Origin: Aplectana chamaeleonis
Taxonomy: Eukaryota; Nematoda; Chromadorea; Rhabditida; Cosmocercidae
Reading direction: 5' to 3'
Length of the DNA: 64,000 bases
NCBI GenBank assembly: GCA_029168955.1
Contig: JAPDOI010000698.1
Span: forward strand, 62,001 to 126,000
A model generated the notes under the pieces. The model ran no database searches and was not told where the DNA came from. It saw only the letters and a program-made list of their open reading frames with translations. Shown here in pieces: positions 32,301 through 44,700 of the stretch. Position 1 is the stretch's first letter, and each line of letters opens with the position of its first letter. The position numbers were made by a program, and so were the translations under genes.

Positions 32301-32793
32301 TAGAGCAAGGGGGTCGGCAAAGCCGGCCCATCGTTCGGCGGAGCCAAACGAATACTACGTAGAGTAAGGGGGTCGGCGAAGCCGACCCATCGTTCGGCGA
32401 AGCCGAACGAATACTACGCGGAGGGTAGCCGGGGAAGCCGGCTCATCGTTGTAGCCGAACGAATACTGCGCGGAGGGTAGCCTGCCCATCGTTTGGCGAA
32501 GCCAAACGAATACTACGTAGAGGGAGAGGGTCGGCGAAGCCGGCCCATCGTTCGCCGAAGCCGAACAAATACTACGTAGAGGGAAGGGGTCGGCGAAGCC
32601 GAACTATTACTACACGGAGGGTGGCCGGCGAAGACGGTCCATAGTTCGGCTAAGCCGAACGAATACTACGTAGAGCAAGGGGGTCGGCGAAGCCGGCCCA
32701 TTGTTCGGCGGAGCCAAACAAATACTACGTAGAGGGAGGGGGTCGGCGAAGCCGGCCCATCGTTTGGCGAAGCCGAACGGATACTACAATACC

Positions 32794-33139
32794 GCCCGCG
32801 ACTTTAGGAAAAACGGCGTTTTTGGCCCTTTTTTTCCGCCGGAAAGCGCCGCTTTCTCATAACTTCGTTCGAAGTGGTCCGTTTGGGACGTCAGCGGCAT
32901 ATTTAGAATCAGCATCGAGAGCTCTTCATGTTGAGCCCGCACATGTCTTACCAGGCAAACAAGGCATATAGGGTTAACACAATCAATCGAGTGTACGAAA
33001 ACTGAAGCTAGATATCAATTTGGTGTAAATGTTTGACTTCATCTCAACCGTGCAGATGGAGGACGAGTTATTCACAAGAATGATAGACCAATTTATGGAG
33101 GAGGCGAAAGTGAAAATTAATGATTTTTAGCCGCATCGA
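32794..33139. other. Stretch with no recognised gene
   Basis: Unique-looking sequence between the hairpin satellite and the duplicated block. Nothing is identified in it. Confidence 0.45.
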
Positions 33140-33735
33140 CGCCCCGGCAGACACAGTCATCGTCATTCGCTCGGGCTCAGGGTGCCCGCGATCACAACCA
33201 CGCTTGGTATAAACTCTTTCAAAACAGTTGAAACCTCTCCGGGTGCATTTCCCGCCTAGCGCCGCCCCTGTGATTTTGGCTTTGAAAAATGACCCTCGGT
33301 CACCGAAGTCCCGTTCTCGGCTCAAACGGGACCAATCGACCTGCGACTCGGCCCACCGCATTATTTTTTGATCTTCTTTCGAACAAGCACTGCGCCACCG
33401 AAACCCGGAAATTTTGATTTTTCACTTTTTTGGGATGTGCTAAAACAGCGTTTTTTCCCCTGTTTGGCGCCCCGGCAGACACATTCATCGTCATTCGCTC
33501 GGGCTCAAGGTACCCGCGATCACAACCACGCTTGGTAAAGACTCCTTCGAAACAGTTAAAACCTCTCTGGAGGCATTTCCCGCCTAGCGCAACCACTGTG
33601 ATTTTGGCTTTGAAAAACGACCCTCGGTCATCGACGTCCCGTTATCGGCTCAAACGGGAAGAATCGACCTGCGACTCGGCCCACCGCATTAGTTTTTGAT
33701 CCTCTTTCGAATAAGCACTGCGCCAGCCCAATCCG
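33140..33735. repeat. Direct duplication with 328-bp period
   Basis: CGCCCCGGCAGACACA begins both at 33140 and at 33468. The roughly 260 bp that follow are about 90% alike, ending AAGCACTGCGCCA. A spacer of about 70 bp (33396-33467) lies between the two copies. Minus-strand ORFs of 97-98 residues overlap both copies but show no known domain. Confidence 0.82.
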
Positions 33736-34761
33736 GAAAGGTCAAATTTTCGCCACTCTCACATGTGCCAAGTCCATTTTCTCGTCAAGCGGGACTGTAG
33801 GATTATGTGAAGAATATGTTTTCGACGTATACCTGTTCACCTTTCCTTCCCCACAAACAGATTGACTCATGTTTTCTCCTTTCATGTTTCTGAGCATATA
33901 ACAGTTCAAATATCGAAGCAATAATACGGCATCAGATTGTGGATGCTTCTTTACCATTCTCAATGCGTTCAAATTGTTGATTTGAACAGTGCATTGATGA
34001 GGAACAGCACCGTCGTTGCGAGAAGGTACGCTCAAATGCTGCGCCGCTCCGCGAGCGCGCGCCTCTGAAGGAAGCGACGTGATGCAACTGTACGCAACAT
34101 TATAATTTTTTCGTATTTTCATTCGTATTTGAATTTCCTTCTCTGTCATTAACGTTATGTTATTTGAGAAGTGTAAAGTGGCCTCGAAATACAATGAACT
34201 CCGAACAGTAACTTGCACAGTACTAAAAATTGTGGAGCAAACTTAGAATCCAATTTGCCAACTTATGGGTGTTAATCCGTTGATGGGCAGCTCATCCCCA
34301 TAACTCATCATTCAACGCATATCGCCGCATTCGGCGTTTCGTCTGGCAACCCTCGTCTATCACGCGCGCGTCTGGCGTCTTCTCGACCGCCATTGTCTAT
34401 CATTTGGACTCTGGGTCTCCAACGTACGGGGGGGGGGGGGCGGGGCTCTCTCATTTGTCTTGGACCATCGTAGAGACTGCTAGCGGTTTTTTGCACCCAA
34501 TAACTTTGGAATCGCAACCTAATCGGCTCTTTTTAACCTCAAGAAATTGATGCAGTTTTACCAGAAGTGTCTGTATTCAACAATGCGGTGATATTGGGAG
34601 TGTGGCGAAGCTGGATTTAGACTTAATATATTTTTAGTGGCTTTCTGATGTTTCGGAGAGGAAACATTGACATAACATTTCATGAACAATATGAGCATTA
34701 GAAAAAATTGTTTGTACAAGTGTAGATACGATTAAGTATGCAAGGAAGAATTTAGTCTAGA
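33736..34761. other. Stretch with one unrecognised ORF and a G-run
   Basis: A 158-codon minus-strand ORF (33742-34218) matches no family I know and lacks clear start context. A run of 13 G, then C and four G, lies at 34428-34445. Near 34286 the sequence CAGCTCATCCCCATAACTCA resembles a part of the inverted-repeat arms. Confidence 0.35.
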
Positions 34762-35730
34762 ATTTGGTTTTAAAACTAGGAAATACTGCAGAACCAGTAT
34801 GCCAGGAAGTTTTCCAACACCGTGTTAGTGAATTGCGTTTAGGTTACCCACATTTCACAGCTCAAAATGATCCAAGTAAAAGCAAGTTCGTTTACTGAGG
34901 CATTGTCTTTCCTTTAACCATTCAAACCCGTTTTTCGAGGAGCATACTGTGTCGGTAAACCCGCGAAGGGATTACATTTACCCAATTCTTAAGAATTTCA
35001 TAGCCGCGTCAGTCGATGGAAGAGTACAGAACCTATTTTTGAACGAACTGTGGTGGAGGATTTCCTCGAAATTAGTTATACGATTCCTTTCGTTCAATCA
35101 CAATAATGTTGAAAACCTGATGAGAACCACTAGTACTCGCTTCCTCTGTAAATTCACGTGCAGCCCTGTTCCGTGCCTGCAATACAATGTTTTTATAAAA
35201 CATTGATAACCGTCTCGTTCCACTATTTTTCCGTTTAAGGAATGCAAAATCGCATGAAAGATTCGAAAATTTCTGTAAACCCCTTAATCCATTATTAATG
35301 TGGCGCTCGAGACATCCTTTCGACTGAGAAACACTTGTGTAGTGTGATTACCCTTTCGAACTGTCTCGTCGTCTCACCCTCTCCGCTCTCGCCTGCCAAA
35401 CGCATTTCACGCAGGCGCCCTCGAACTGTCTCGTTGTCTCACCCTCTCCGCTCTCGCCTGCCAATGAGTCATGGAGATGAGCTGCCCCGTAACTCAGGGC
35501 GCCCGCGTGGAATATTACCGTAATCCGCAATAGGTTCCGTTATAGTATTAAGCATTACGGGGAATCTAGAAACCCTGTGCTTATCTTATTGCACGTAATT
35601 CACAAATATCGGTTCGAATTTGCATCGAAATTAGATTCACGGACACGCCGTCGATGACCGATTTGGTAAACATGCTCCAATCAGACCAGGGCTCCCGCGT
35701 GGAATACTACCGTAATCCACAATTCAATAG
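34762..35730 (-). repeat. Right arm of the central inverted repeat
   Basis: Reverse complement of 25011-26066. Small differences (for example ATCAATG for ATCACTG near 35200, and two tandem units instead of three near 35358-35465) show that the two arms are separate sequences. Confidence 0.92.
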
Positions 35731-38700
35731 GACGATTATAGGAAGGGTACGGGACCCGAATGGTAGTGCGCCAGATGAGATAGAAAGTGTGTGGACCTAA
35801 GTGGGAGAGCGCCGGACGCCATAGAAAGTGTGCGGCACCCAAGTGGGAGTGGGTCAGGACGCCGTAGAAGGTGCGCGGGACCCAAGTGGGAGAGGCGGGA
35901 CCCGAGTGAGAGTGCGCCGGACGCCGTAGAAAGTGTGCGGGACCCAAGTGGGAGTGCGCAGGACGCCGTAGAAGGTGTGCGGGACCCAAGTGGGAGTGCG
36001 CAGGACGCCGTAGAAGGTGTGCGGGACCTAAGTGGGAGTGCGCAGGACGCCGTAGAAGGTGTGCGGGACCCAAGTGGGAGAGGCGGGACCCGAGTGAGAG
36101 TGCGCCGGACGCCGTAGAAAGTGTGCGGGACGCCATAGAAATTGTGCGGCACCCAAGTGGGAGTGGGGAGGACGCCGTAGGAAGTGTGCGGGACCCAAGC
36201 GGGAGTGCGCCGGACGCCGTAGAATGTGTGCGGGACCCAAGTGGGAGTGGGCAGGACGCCGTAGAGAGTGTGCGGGACCAGAGTGGGATTGCGCCGGACG
36301 CCGTAGAAAGTGTGCGGCACCCAAGTGGGAGTGGGCAGGACGCCGTAGAGAGTGTGCTGGACCCAAGTGGGAGTGCGCCGAACGCCGTAGAAAGTGTGCG
36401 GAACCCAAAATGGAGTGTGCCGAACGCCGTAGGAAGTGTGCTAGATCCAAGTGGGAGTGTGCGGGACGCTGTTGAAGGTGTGCGGGACCCAAGTGGAAGA
36501 GGCGGGACCCGAGTGGGAGAGCGCCGGACGCCGTATAAAGTGTGCATGACCCAAGTAGGAGTGCGCCGGACGCCGTAGAAAGTGTGCGGGACCCAAGTGG
36601 GAGTGCGCCGGACGCCGTAGAAAGTGTGCAGGACCCAAGTGGGAGTGCGCTGAACGCCGTAGGAAGTGTGCGGGACCCAAGTGGGAGTGCGCCGAACGCC
36701 GTAGGAAGTGTGTGGGACCCTAGTGGAAGTGCGCAGGACGCCGCAGAGAGTGTGCGGGGCCCAAGCGGGAGTGCGCCGGACGCCGTATAAAGTGTGCATG
36801 ACCCAAGTAGGAGTGCGCCGGACGCCGTAGAAAGTGTGCGGGACCCAAGTGGGAGTGCGCCGGACGCCGTAGAAAGTGTGCAGGACCCAAGTGGGAGTGC
36901 GCTGAACGCCGTAGGAAGTGTGCAGGACCCAAGCAGGAGTGCGCCGAACGCCGTAGGAAGTGTGTGGGACCCTAGTGGAAGTGCGCAGGACGCCGCAGAG
37001 AGTGTGCGGGGCCCAAGTGAGAGTGCGTCGGACGCCGTAGAAAGTGTGCGCGACCCAAGTGGAAGTGCGCAGGACCCCGTATAGAGTGTGCGGGACCCAA
37101 GTGGGAGTGCGCCGGACGCCGTAGAAAGTGTGCGGGACCCAAGTGGGAGTACGCCGGACGCCGTAGAAAGTGTGCGCGACCCAAGTGGAAGTGCGCAGGA
37201 CCCCGTATAGAGTGTGCGGGACCCAAGTGGGAGTGCGCCGGACGCCGTAGAAAGTCTGCGGGACCCAAGTGGGAGTACGCCGGACGCCGTAGAAAGTGTG
37301 CAGGACCCAAGCAGGAGTGCGCCGAACGCCGTAGGAAGTGTGTGGGACCCTAGTGGAAGTGCGCAGGACGCCGCAGAGAGTGTGCGGGGCCCAAGCGGGA
37401 GTGCGCCGGACGCCGTATAAAGTGTGCATGACCCAAGTAGGCGTGCGCCGGACGCCGTAGAAAGTGTGCGGGACCCAAGTGGGAGTGCGCCGGACGCCGT
37501 AGAAAGTGTGCAGGACCCAAGTGGAAGTGCGCTGAACGCCGTAGGAAGTGTGCAGGACCCAAGCAGGAGTGCGCCGAACGCCGTAGGGAGTGTGTGGGAC
37601 CCTAGTGGAAGTGCGCAGGACGCCGCAGAGAGTGTGCGGGGCCCAAGTGAGAGTGCGTCGGACGCCGTAGAAAGTGTGCGCGACCCAAGTGGAAGTGCGC
37701 AGGACCCCGTATAGAGTGTGCGGGACCCAAGTGGGAGTGCGCCGGACGCCGTAGAAAGTGTGCGGGACCCAAGTGGGAGTACGCCGGACGCCGTAGAAAG
37801 TGTGCGGGACCCAAGTGGGAGTGCGCTGAACGCCGTAGGAAGTGTACGGGAACCAAGCGGGAGTGCGCCGAACGCCGTAGGAAGTGTGCGGGACGCCATA
37901 GAAATTGTGCGGCACCCAAGTGGGAGTGTGCGGGACGCCGTAGAAGGTGTGCGGGACCCAAGTGGGAGAGGCGGGACCCGAGTGAGAGTGCGCCGGACGC
38001 CGTAGAAAGTGTGCGGGACGCCATAGAAATTGTGCGGCACCCAAGTGGGAGTGTGCGGGACCCAAATGGAAGAGGCGGGACCCGAGTGGGAGTGCGTAGG
38101 ACGCTATAGAAAGTGTGCGGCACCCAAGTGGGAGTGGGCAGGACGCCGTAGAGAGTGTGCGGAACCCAAGTGGGAGTGCGCCGGACGCCGTAGAAAGTGT
38201 GCGGGACCCAAGTGGGAGTGCGCCGAACGCCGTAGGAAGTGTGCGGGACCCAAGCGGGAGTGCGCCGAACGCCGTAGGAAGTGTGCGGGATTTAGGTGGG
38301 AGTGTGCGGGACGCCGTAGAAGGTGTGCGGGACCCAAGTGGGAGAGGCGGGACCCGAGTGAGAGTGCGCCGGACGCCGTAGAAAGTGCGCCGGACGCCCT
38401 AGGAAGTGTGCGGGACACAAGTCGAAGTGCGCAGGACCCCGTATAGAGTATGCGGGACCCAAGTGGGAGTGCGCCGGACGCCGTAGGAAGTGTGCGGGAC
38501 TCAAGTGGGAGTGCGCCGTACGCCGTAGAAAGTGTGCGGGACCCAAGTGGGAGTGCGCTGAACGCCGTAGGAAGTGTACGGGACCCAAGCGGGAGTGCGC
38601 CGAACGCCGTAGGAAGTGTGCGGGATACTATTGGGAGTGCGCCGGACGCCGTAGAAAGTGTGCGGGACCCGAGTGGAAGTGCGCTGAATGCCGTAGGAAG

Positions 38701-41700
38701 TGTACGGGACCCAAGCGGGAGTGCGCCGAACGCCGTAGAAAGTGTGCGGAACCCAAGTGGAAGTGGGCAGCACGCCGTAGGAAGTGTGCGGGACCCAAGT
38801 GGGAGTGCGCTGACCGCCCTAGGAAGTGTGCGGGGTCCAAGTGGGAGTGCGCAGGACGCCGTAGAAGGTGTGCGGGACCCAAGTGGGAGAGGCGGGACCC
38901 GAGTGAGAGTGTGCCGGACGCCGAAGAAAGTGTGCGGGACGCCATAGAAATTGTGCGGCACCCAAGTGGAGTGTGCGGGACGCCAGAGAAGGTGTGCGGG
39001 ACCCAAGTGGAAGTGCGCCGGACGCCGTAGAAAGTGTGCGGGACCCAAGTGGAAGTGCGCAGGACCCCGTATAGGGTGTGCGGGACCCAAGTGGGAGTGC
39101 GCTGAACGCCGTAGGAAGTGTACGGGACCCAAGCGGGAGTGCGCCGAACGCCGTAGAAAGTGTGCGGGACCCGAGTGGGAGTGCGCTGAACGCCGTAGGA
39201 AGTGTACGGGACCCAAGCGGGAGTGCGCCGAACGCCGTAGAAAGTGTGCGGCACCCAAGTGGGAGTGGGCAGGACGCCGTAGGAAGTGTGCGGGACCCAA
39301 GCGGGAGTGCGCCGGACGTCGTAGAATGTGTGCGGGACTCAAGTGGGAGTGGGCAGGGCGCTGTAGAGAGTGTGCGGGACCCAAGCGGGAGTGCGCCGGA
39401 CGCCGTAGAAAGTGTGCGGCACCCAAGTGGGAGTGCGCAGGACCCCGTATAGAGTGTGCGGGACCCAAGTGGGAGTGCGCCGGACGCCGTAGAAAGTGTG
39501 CGGGACTCAAGTGGGAGTGCGCCGTACGCCGTAAAATGTGTGCGGGACCCAAGTGGGAGTGCGCTGGACGCCGTAGAAAGTGTGCGGGACCCAAGTGGAA
39601 GTGCGCAGGACCCCGTATAGTGTGCGGGACTCAAGTGGGAGTGCGCCGGACGCCGTAGAAAGTGTGCGGGACCCAAGTGGGAGTGCGCCAGTTACCGTAG
39701 AAAGTGTGCGGGACCCAAGTGGGAGTGCGCTGAACGCCGTAGGAAGTGTACGGGACCCAAGCGGGAGTGCGCCGGACGCCGTAGGAAGTGTGCGGGACAC
39801 AAGTCGAAGTGCGCAGGACCCCGTATGGAGTGTGCGGGACCCAAGTGGGAGTGCGCCGGACGCCTTAGGAAGTGTGCGGAACCCAAGTGGGAGTGTGCCG
39901 AACGCCGTAGGAAGTGTGCTAGATCCAAGTGGGAGTGTGCAGGACGCCGTAGAAGGTGTGAGGGACTCAAGTGGAAGAGGCGTGACCCGAGTGGGAGAGC
40001 GCCGGACGCCGTATAAAGTGTGCGGGACCCAAGTGGGAGTGCGCTGGACGCCGTAGAAAGTGTGCGGGACCCAAGTGGAAGTGCGCAGGACCCCGTATAG
40101 AGTGTGCGGGACTCAAGTGAGAGTGCGCCGGACGCCGTAGAAAGTGTGCGGGACCCAAGTGGGAGTGCGCCAGTTACCGTAGAAAGTGTGCGGGACCCAA
40201 GTGGGAGTGCGCTGAACGCCGTAGGAAGTGTACGGGACCCAAGCGGGAGTGCGCCGGACGCCCTAGGAAGTGTGCGGGACACAAGTCGAAGTGCGCAGGA
40301 CCCCGTATAGAGTATGCGGGACCAAGTGGGAGTGCGCCGGACGCCGTAGGAAGTGTGCGGGACTCAAGGGGGGGTGGGCCGTACGCCGTAGAAAGTGTGC
40401 GGGACCCAAGTGGGAGTGCGCTGAACGCCGTAGGAAGTGTACGGGACCCAAGCGGGAGTGCGCCGAACGCCGTAGGAAGTGTGCGGGATACTATTGGGAG
40501 TGCGCCGGACGCCGTAGAAAGTGTGCGGGACCCGAGTGGAAGTGCGCTGAATGCCGTAGGAAGTGTACGGGACCCAAGCGGGAGTGCGCCGAACGCCGTA
40601 GAAAGTGTGCGGAACCCAAGTGGAAGTGGGCAGCACGCCGTAGGAAGTGTGCGGGACCCAAGCGGGAGTGCGCCGGACGCCGTAGAATGTGTGCGGGACC
40701 CAAGTGGGAGTGGGCAGGACGCCGTAGAGAGTGTGCGGGACCCAAGTTGGAGTGCGCCGGACGCCTTAGAAAGTGTGCGGCACCCAAGTGGGAGTGGGCA
40801 GGACGCCGTAGAGAGTGTGCTGGACCTAAGTGGGGGTGCGCCGGACGCCATAGAAAGTGTGCGGGACACAAGTGGAAGTGCGCAGGACCCCGTATAGAGT
40901 GTGCGGGACCCAAGTGGGAGTGCGCCGGACGCCGTAGGAAGTGTGCGGGATCCTATTGGGAGTGCGCCGAACGCCGTAGGAAGTGTGCGGGACCCTAGTG
41001 GAAGTGCGCAGGACGCCGTATAGGGTGTGCGGCACCCAAGTGGGAGTGGGCAGGACGCCGTAGGAAGTGTGCGGGACCCAAGCGGGAGTGCGCCGGACGT
41101 CGTAGAATGTGTGCGGGACCCAAGTGGGAGTGGGCAGGGCGCTGTAGAGAGTGTGCGGGACCCAAGCGGGAGTGCGCCGGACGCCGTAGAAAGTGTGCGG
41201 CACCCAAGTGGGAGTGGGCAGGGCGCCGTAGAGAGTGTGCTGGACCTAAGTGGGAGTGCGCCGGACGCCGTAGAAAGTGTGCGGAACCCAAGTGGGAGTG
41301 CGCCGAACGCCGTAGGAAGTGTGCTAGATCCAAGTGGGAGTGTGCGGGACGCCGTAGAAGGTGTGAGGGACTCAAGTGGAAGAGGCGTGACCCGAGTGGG
41401 AGAGCGCCGGACGCCGTATAAAGTGTGCGGGACCCAAGTGGGAGTGCGCTGGACGCCGTAGAAAGTGTGCGGGACCCAAGTGGAAGTGCTCAGGACCCCG
41501 TATAGTGTGCGGGACTCAAGTGGGAGTGCGCCGGACGCCGTAGAAAGTGTGCGGGACCCAAGTGGGAGTGCGCCAGTTACCGTAGAAAGTGTGCGGGACC
41601 CAAGTGGGAGTGCGCTGAACGCCGTAGGAAGTGTACGGGACCCAAGCGGGAGTGCGCCGGACGCCGTAGGAAGTGTGCGGGACACAAGTCGAAGTGCGCA

Positions 41701-44700
41701 GGACCCCGTATGGAGTGTGCGGGACCCAAGTGGGAGTGCGCCGGACGCCGTAGGAAGTGTGCGGGACTCAAGTGGGAGTGCGCCGTACGCCGTAGAAAGT
41801 GTGCGGGACCCAAGTGGGAGTGCGCTGAACGCCGTAGGAAGTGTACGGGACCCAAGCGGGAGTGCGCCGAACGCCGTAGGAAGTGTGCGGGATACTATTG
41901 GGAGTGCGCCGGACGCCGTAGAAAGTGTGCGGGACCCGAGTGGAAGTGCGCTGAATGCCGTAAGAAGTGTACGGGACCCAAGCGGGAGTGCGCCGAACGC
42001 CGTAGAAAGTGTGCGGAACCCAAGTGGAAGTGCGCAGCACGCCGTAGGAAGTGTGCGGGACCCAAGCGGGAGTGCGCCGGACGCCGTAGAATGTGTGCGG
42101 GACCCAAGTGGGAGTGCGCCGAACGCCGTAGGAAGTGTGCGGGACCCAAGCGGGAGTGCGCAGGACGCCGTAGAAGGTGTGCGGGACCCAAGTGGGAGAG
42201 GCGGGACCCGAGTGAGAGTGCGCCGGACGCCGAAGAAAGTGTGCGGGACGCCATAGAAATTGTGCGGCACCCAATTGGGAGTGTGCGGGACGCCGGAGAA
42301 GGTGTGCGGGACCCAAGTGGAAGAGGCGAACCCGAGTGGGAGTGCGCCGGACGCCGAAGAAAGTGTGCGGGACACCATAGAAATTGTGCGGCACCCAAGT
42401 GGGAGTGTGCGGGACGCCGGAGAAGGTGTGCGGGACCGAAGTGTCAGTGCGCCGGGCGCCGTATAAAATGTGTGAGACCGAAGTGGGAGTGCGCCGGGCG
42501 CCGTAGAAAGTGTGCGGGACCCAAGTGGGAGTGCGCTGACCGCCCTAGGAAGTGTGCGGGGTCCAAGTGGGAGTGCGCAGGACGCCGTAGAAGGTGCGCG
42601 GGACCGAAGTGTCAGTGCGCCGGACGCCGTATAAAATGTGCGAGACCGAAGTGGGAGTGCGCCGGGCGCCGTAGAAAGTGTGCGGGACCCAAGTGGGAGT
42701 GCGCTGACCGCCCTAGGAAGTGTGCGGGGTCCAAGTGGGAGTGCGCAGGACGCCGTAGAAGGTGTGCGGGACCCAAGTGGGAGAGGCGGGACCCGAGTGA
42801 GAGTGCGCCGGACGCCGAAGAAAGTGTGCGGGACGCCATAGAAATTGTGCGGCACCCAAGTGGGAGTGTGCGGGACGCCGTAGAAAGTGTGCGGGACCCA
42901 AGTGGAAGTGCTCAGGACCCCGTATAGTGTGCGGGACTCAAGTGGGAGTGCGCCGGACGCCGTAGAAAGTGTGCGGGACCCAAGTGGGAGTGCGCCAGTT
43001 ACCGTAGAAAGTGTGCGGGACCCAAGTGGGAGTGCGCTGAACGCCGTAGGAAGTGTACGGGACCCAAGCGGGAGTGCGCCGGACGCCGTAGGAAGTGTGC
43101 GGGACACAAGTCGAAGTGCGCAGGACCCCGTATGGAGTGTGCGGGACCCAAGTGGGAGTGCGCCGGACGCCGTAGGAAGTGTGCGGGACTCAAGTGGGAG
43201 TGCGCCGTACGCCGTAGAAAGTGTGCGGGACCCAAGTGGGAGTGCGCTGAACGCCGTAGGAAGTGTACGGGACCCAAGCGGGAGTGCGCCGAACGCCGTA
43301 GGAAGTGTGCGGGATACTATTGGGAGTGCGCCGGACGCCGTAGAAAGTGTGCGGGACCCGAGTGGAAGTGCGCTGAATGCCGTAAGAAGTGTACGGGACC
43401 CAAGCGGGAGTGCGCCGAACGCCGTAGAAAGTGTGCGGAACCCAAGTGGAAGTGCGCAGCACGCCGTAGGAAGTGTGCGGGACCCAAGCGGGAGTGCGCC
43501 GGACGCCGTAGAATGTGTGCGGGACCCAAGTGGGAGTGCGCCGAACGCCGTAGGAAGTGTGCGGGACCCAAGCGGGAGTGCGCAGGACGCCGTAGAAGGT
43601 GTGCGGGACCCAAGTGGAAGAGGCGAACCCGAGTGGGAGTGCGCCGGACGCCGAAGAAAGTGTGCGGGACACCATAGAAATTGTGCGGCACCCAAGTGGG
43701 AGTGTGCGGGACGCCGGAGAAGGTGTGCGGGACCGAAGTGTCAGTGCGCCGGGCGCCGTATAAAATGTGTGAGACCGAAGTGGGAGTGCGCCGGGCGCCG
43801 TAGAAAGTGTGCGGGACCCAAGTGGGAGTGCGCTGACCGCCCTAGGAAGTGTGCGGGGTCCAAGTGGGAGTGCGCAGGACGCCGTAGAAGGTGCGCGGGA
43901 CCGAAGTGTCAGTGCGCCGGGCGCCGTATAAAATGTGCGAGACCGAAGTGGGAGTGCGCCGGGCGCCGTAGAAAGTGTGCGGGACCCAAGTGGGAGTGCG
44001 CTGACCGCCCTAGGAAGTGTGCGGGGTCCAAGTGGGAGTGCGCAGGACGCCGTAGAAGGTGTGCGGGACCCAAGTGGGAGAGGCGGGACCCGAGTGAGAG
44101 TGCGCCGGACGCCGAAGAAAGTGTGCGGGACGCCATAGAAATTGTGCGGCACCCAAGTGGGAGTGTGCGGGACGCCGGAGAAGGTGTGCGGGACCCAAGT
44201 GGAAGAGGCGAACCCGAGTGGGAGTGCGCAGGACGCCATAGAAAGTGTGTGGCTCCCAAGTGGGAGTGGGCAGGATGCCGTAGGAAGTGTGCGGGACCCA
44301 GGCGGGAGTGCGCCGGACGCCGTAGAATGTGTGCGGGACCCAAGTGAGAGTGGGCAGGACGCCGTAGAGAGTGTGCGGGACCCAAGTGGGAGTGCGCCGG
44401 ACGCCGTAGAAAGTGTGCGGCACCCAAGGGGGAGTGGGCAGGACGCCGTAGAGAGTTTGCTGGACCTAAGTGGGAGTGCGCCGGACGCCGTAGAAAGTGT
44501 GCGGGACCCAAGTGGAAGTGCGCAGGACCCCGTATAGGGTGTGCGGGACCCAAGTGGGAGTGCGCCGGACGCCGTAGAAAGTGTGCGGGACCCAAGCGGG
44601 AGTGCGCCGGACGCCGTAGAAAGTGTGCGGGACCCGAGTGGAAGTGCGCCGAACGCCGTAGAAAGTGTGCGGAACCCAAGTGGAAGTGGGCAGCACGCCG

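Larger units (their letters stand above)
27726..32793 (+). repeat. Double-hairpin satellite, unit about 59 bp
   Basis: Tandem units of about 59 bp (for example the CATCG at 28479, 28538 and 28597). A full unit carries two short perfect inverted repeats with GAA or AAA loops: hairpin 1, GCCGGC-GAA-GCCGGC, and hairpin 2, CGTTCGGC-GAA-GCCGAACG. A linker like ATACTACGTAGAGG follows. Variants include CGTTTGGC-GAA-GCCAAACG, in which both sides of the stem have changed together, and others in which only one side changed (TTCGGCGGAGCCAAA, TTTAGCGCAGCCAAA). Shortened units with ATCGTTGTAGCC recur near 28649, 29120, 29770, 30210, 31455, 31920 and 32448 and mark higher-order repeats. ORFs of up to about 140 codons are products of the repeats. 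Confidence 0.92.

Noticed and set aside
33742..34218. A 158-residue minus-strand ORF
   Set aside because: The composition is plausible, but no motif or homologue is recognised. It is mentioned only as part of the unassigned stretch.
25579..35206. Small ORFs in the inverted-repeat arms (25579-25830 and 34949-35206)
   Set aside because: They are on opposite strands of the same sequence, and neither frame is kept intact in both arms.
25011..35730. The whole palindrome as a fold-over assembly artefact
   Set aside because: The arms differ by point changes and by a tandem copy number, so they are two real sequences. A collapsed or mis-joined locus still cannot be excluded without long reads.
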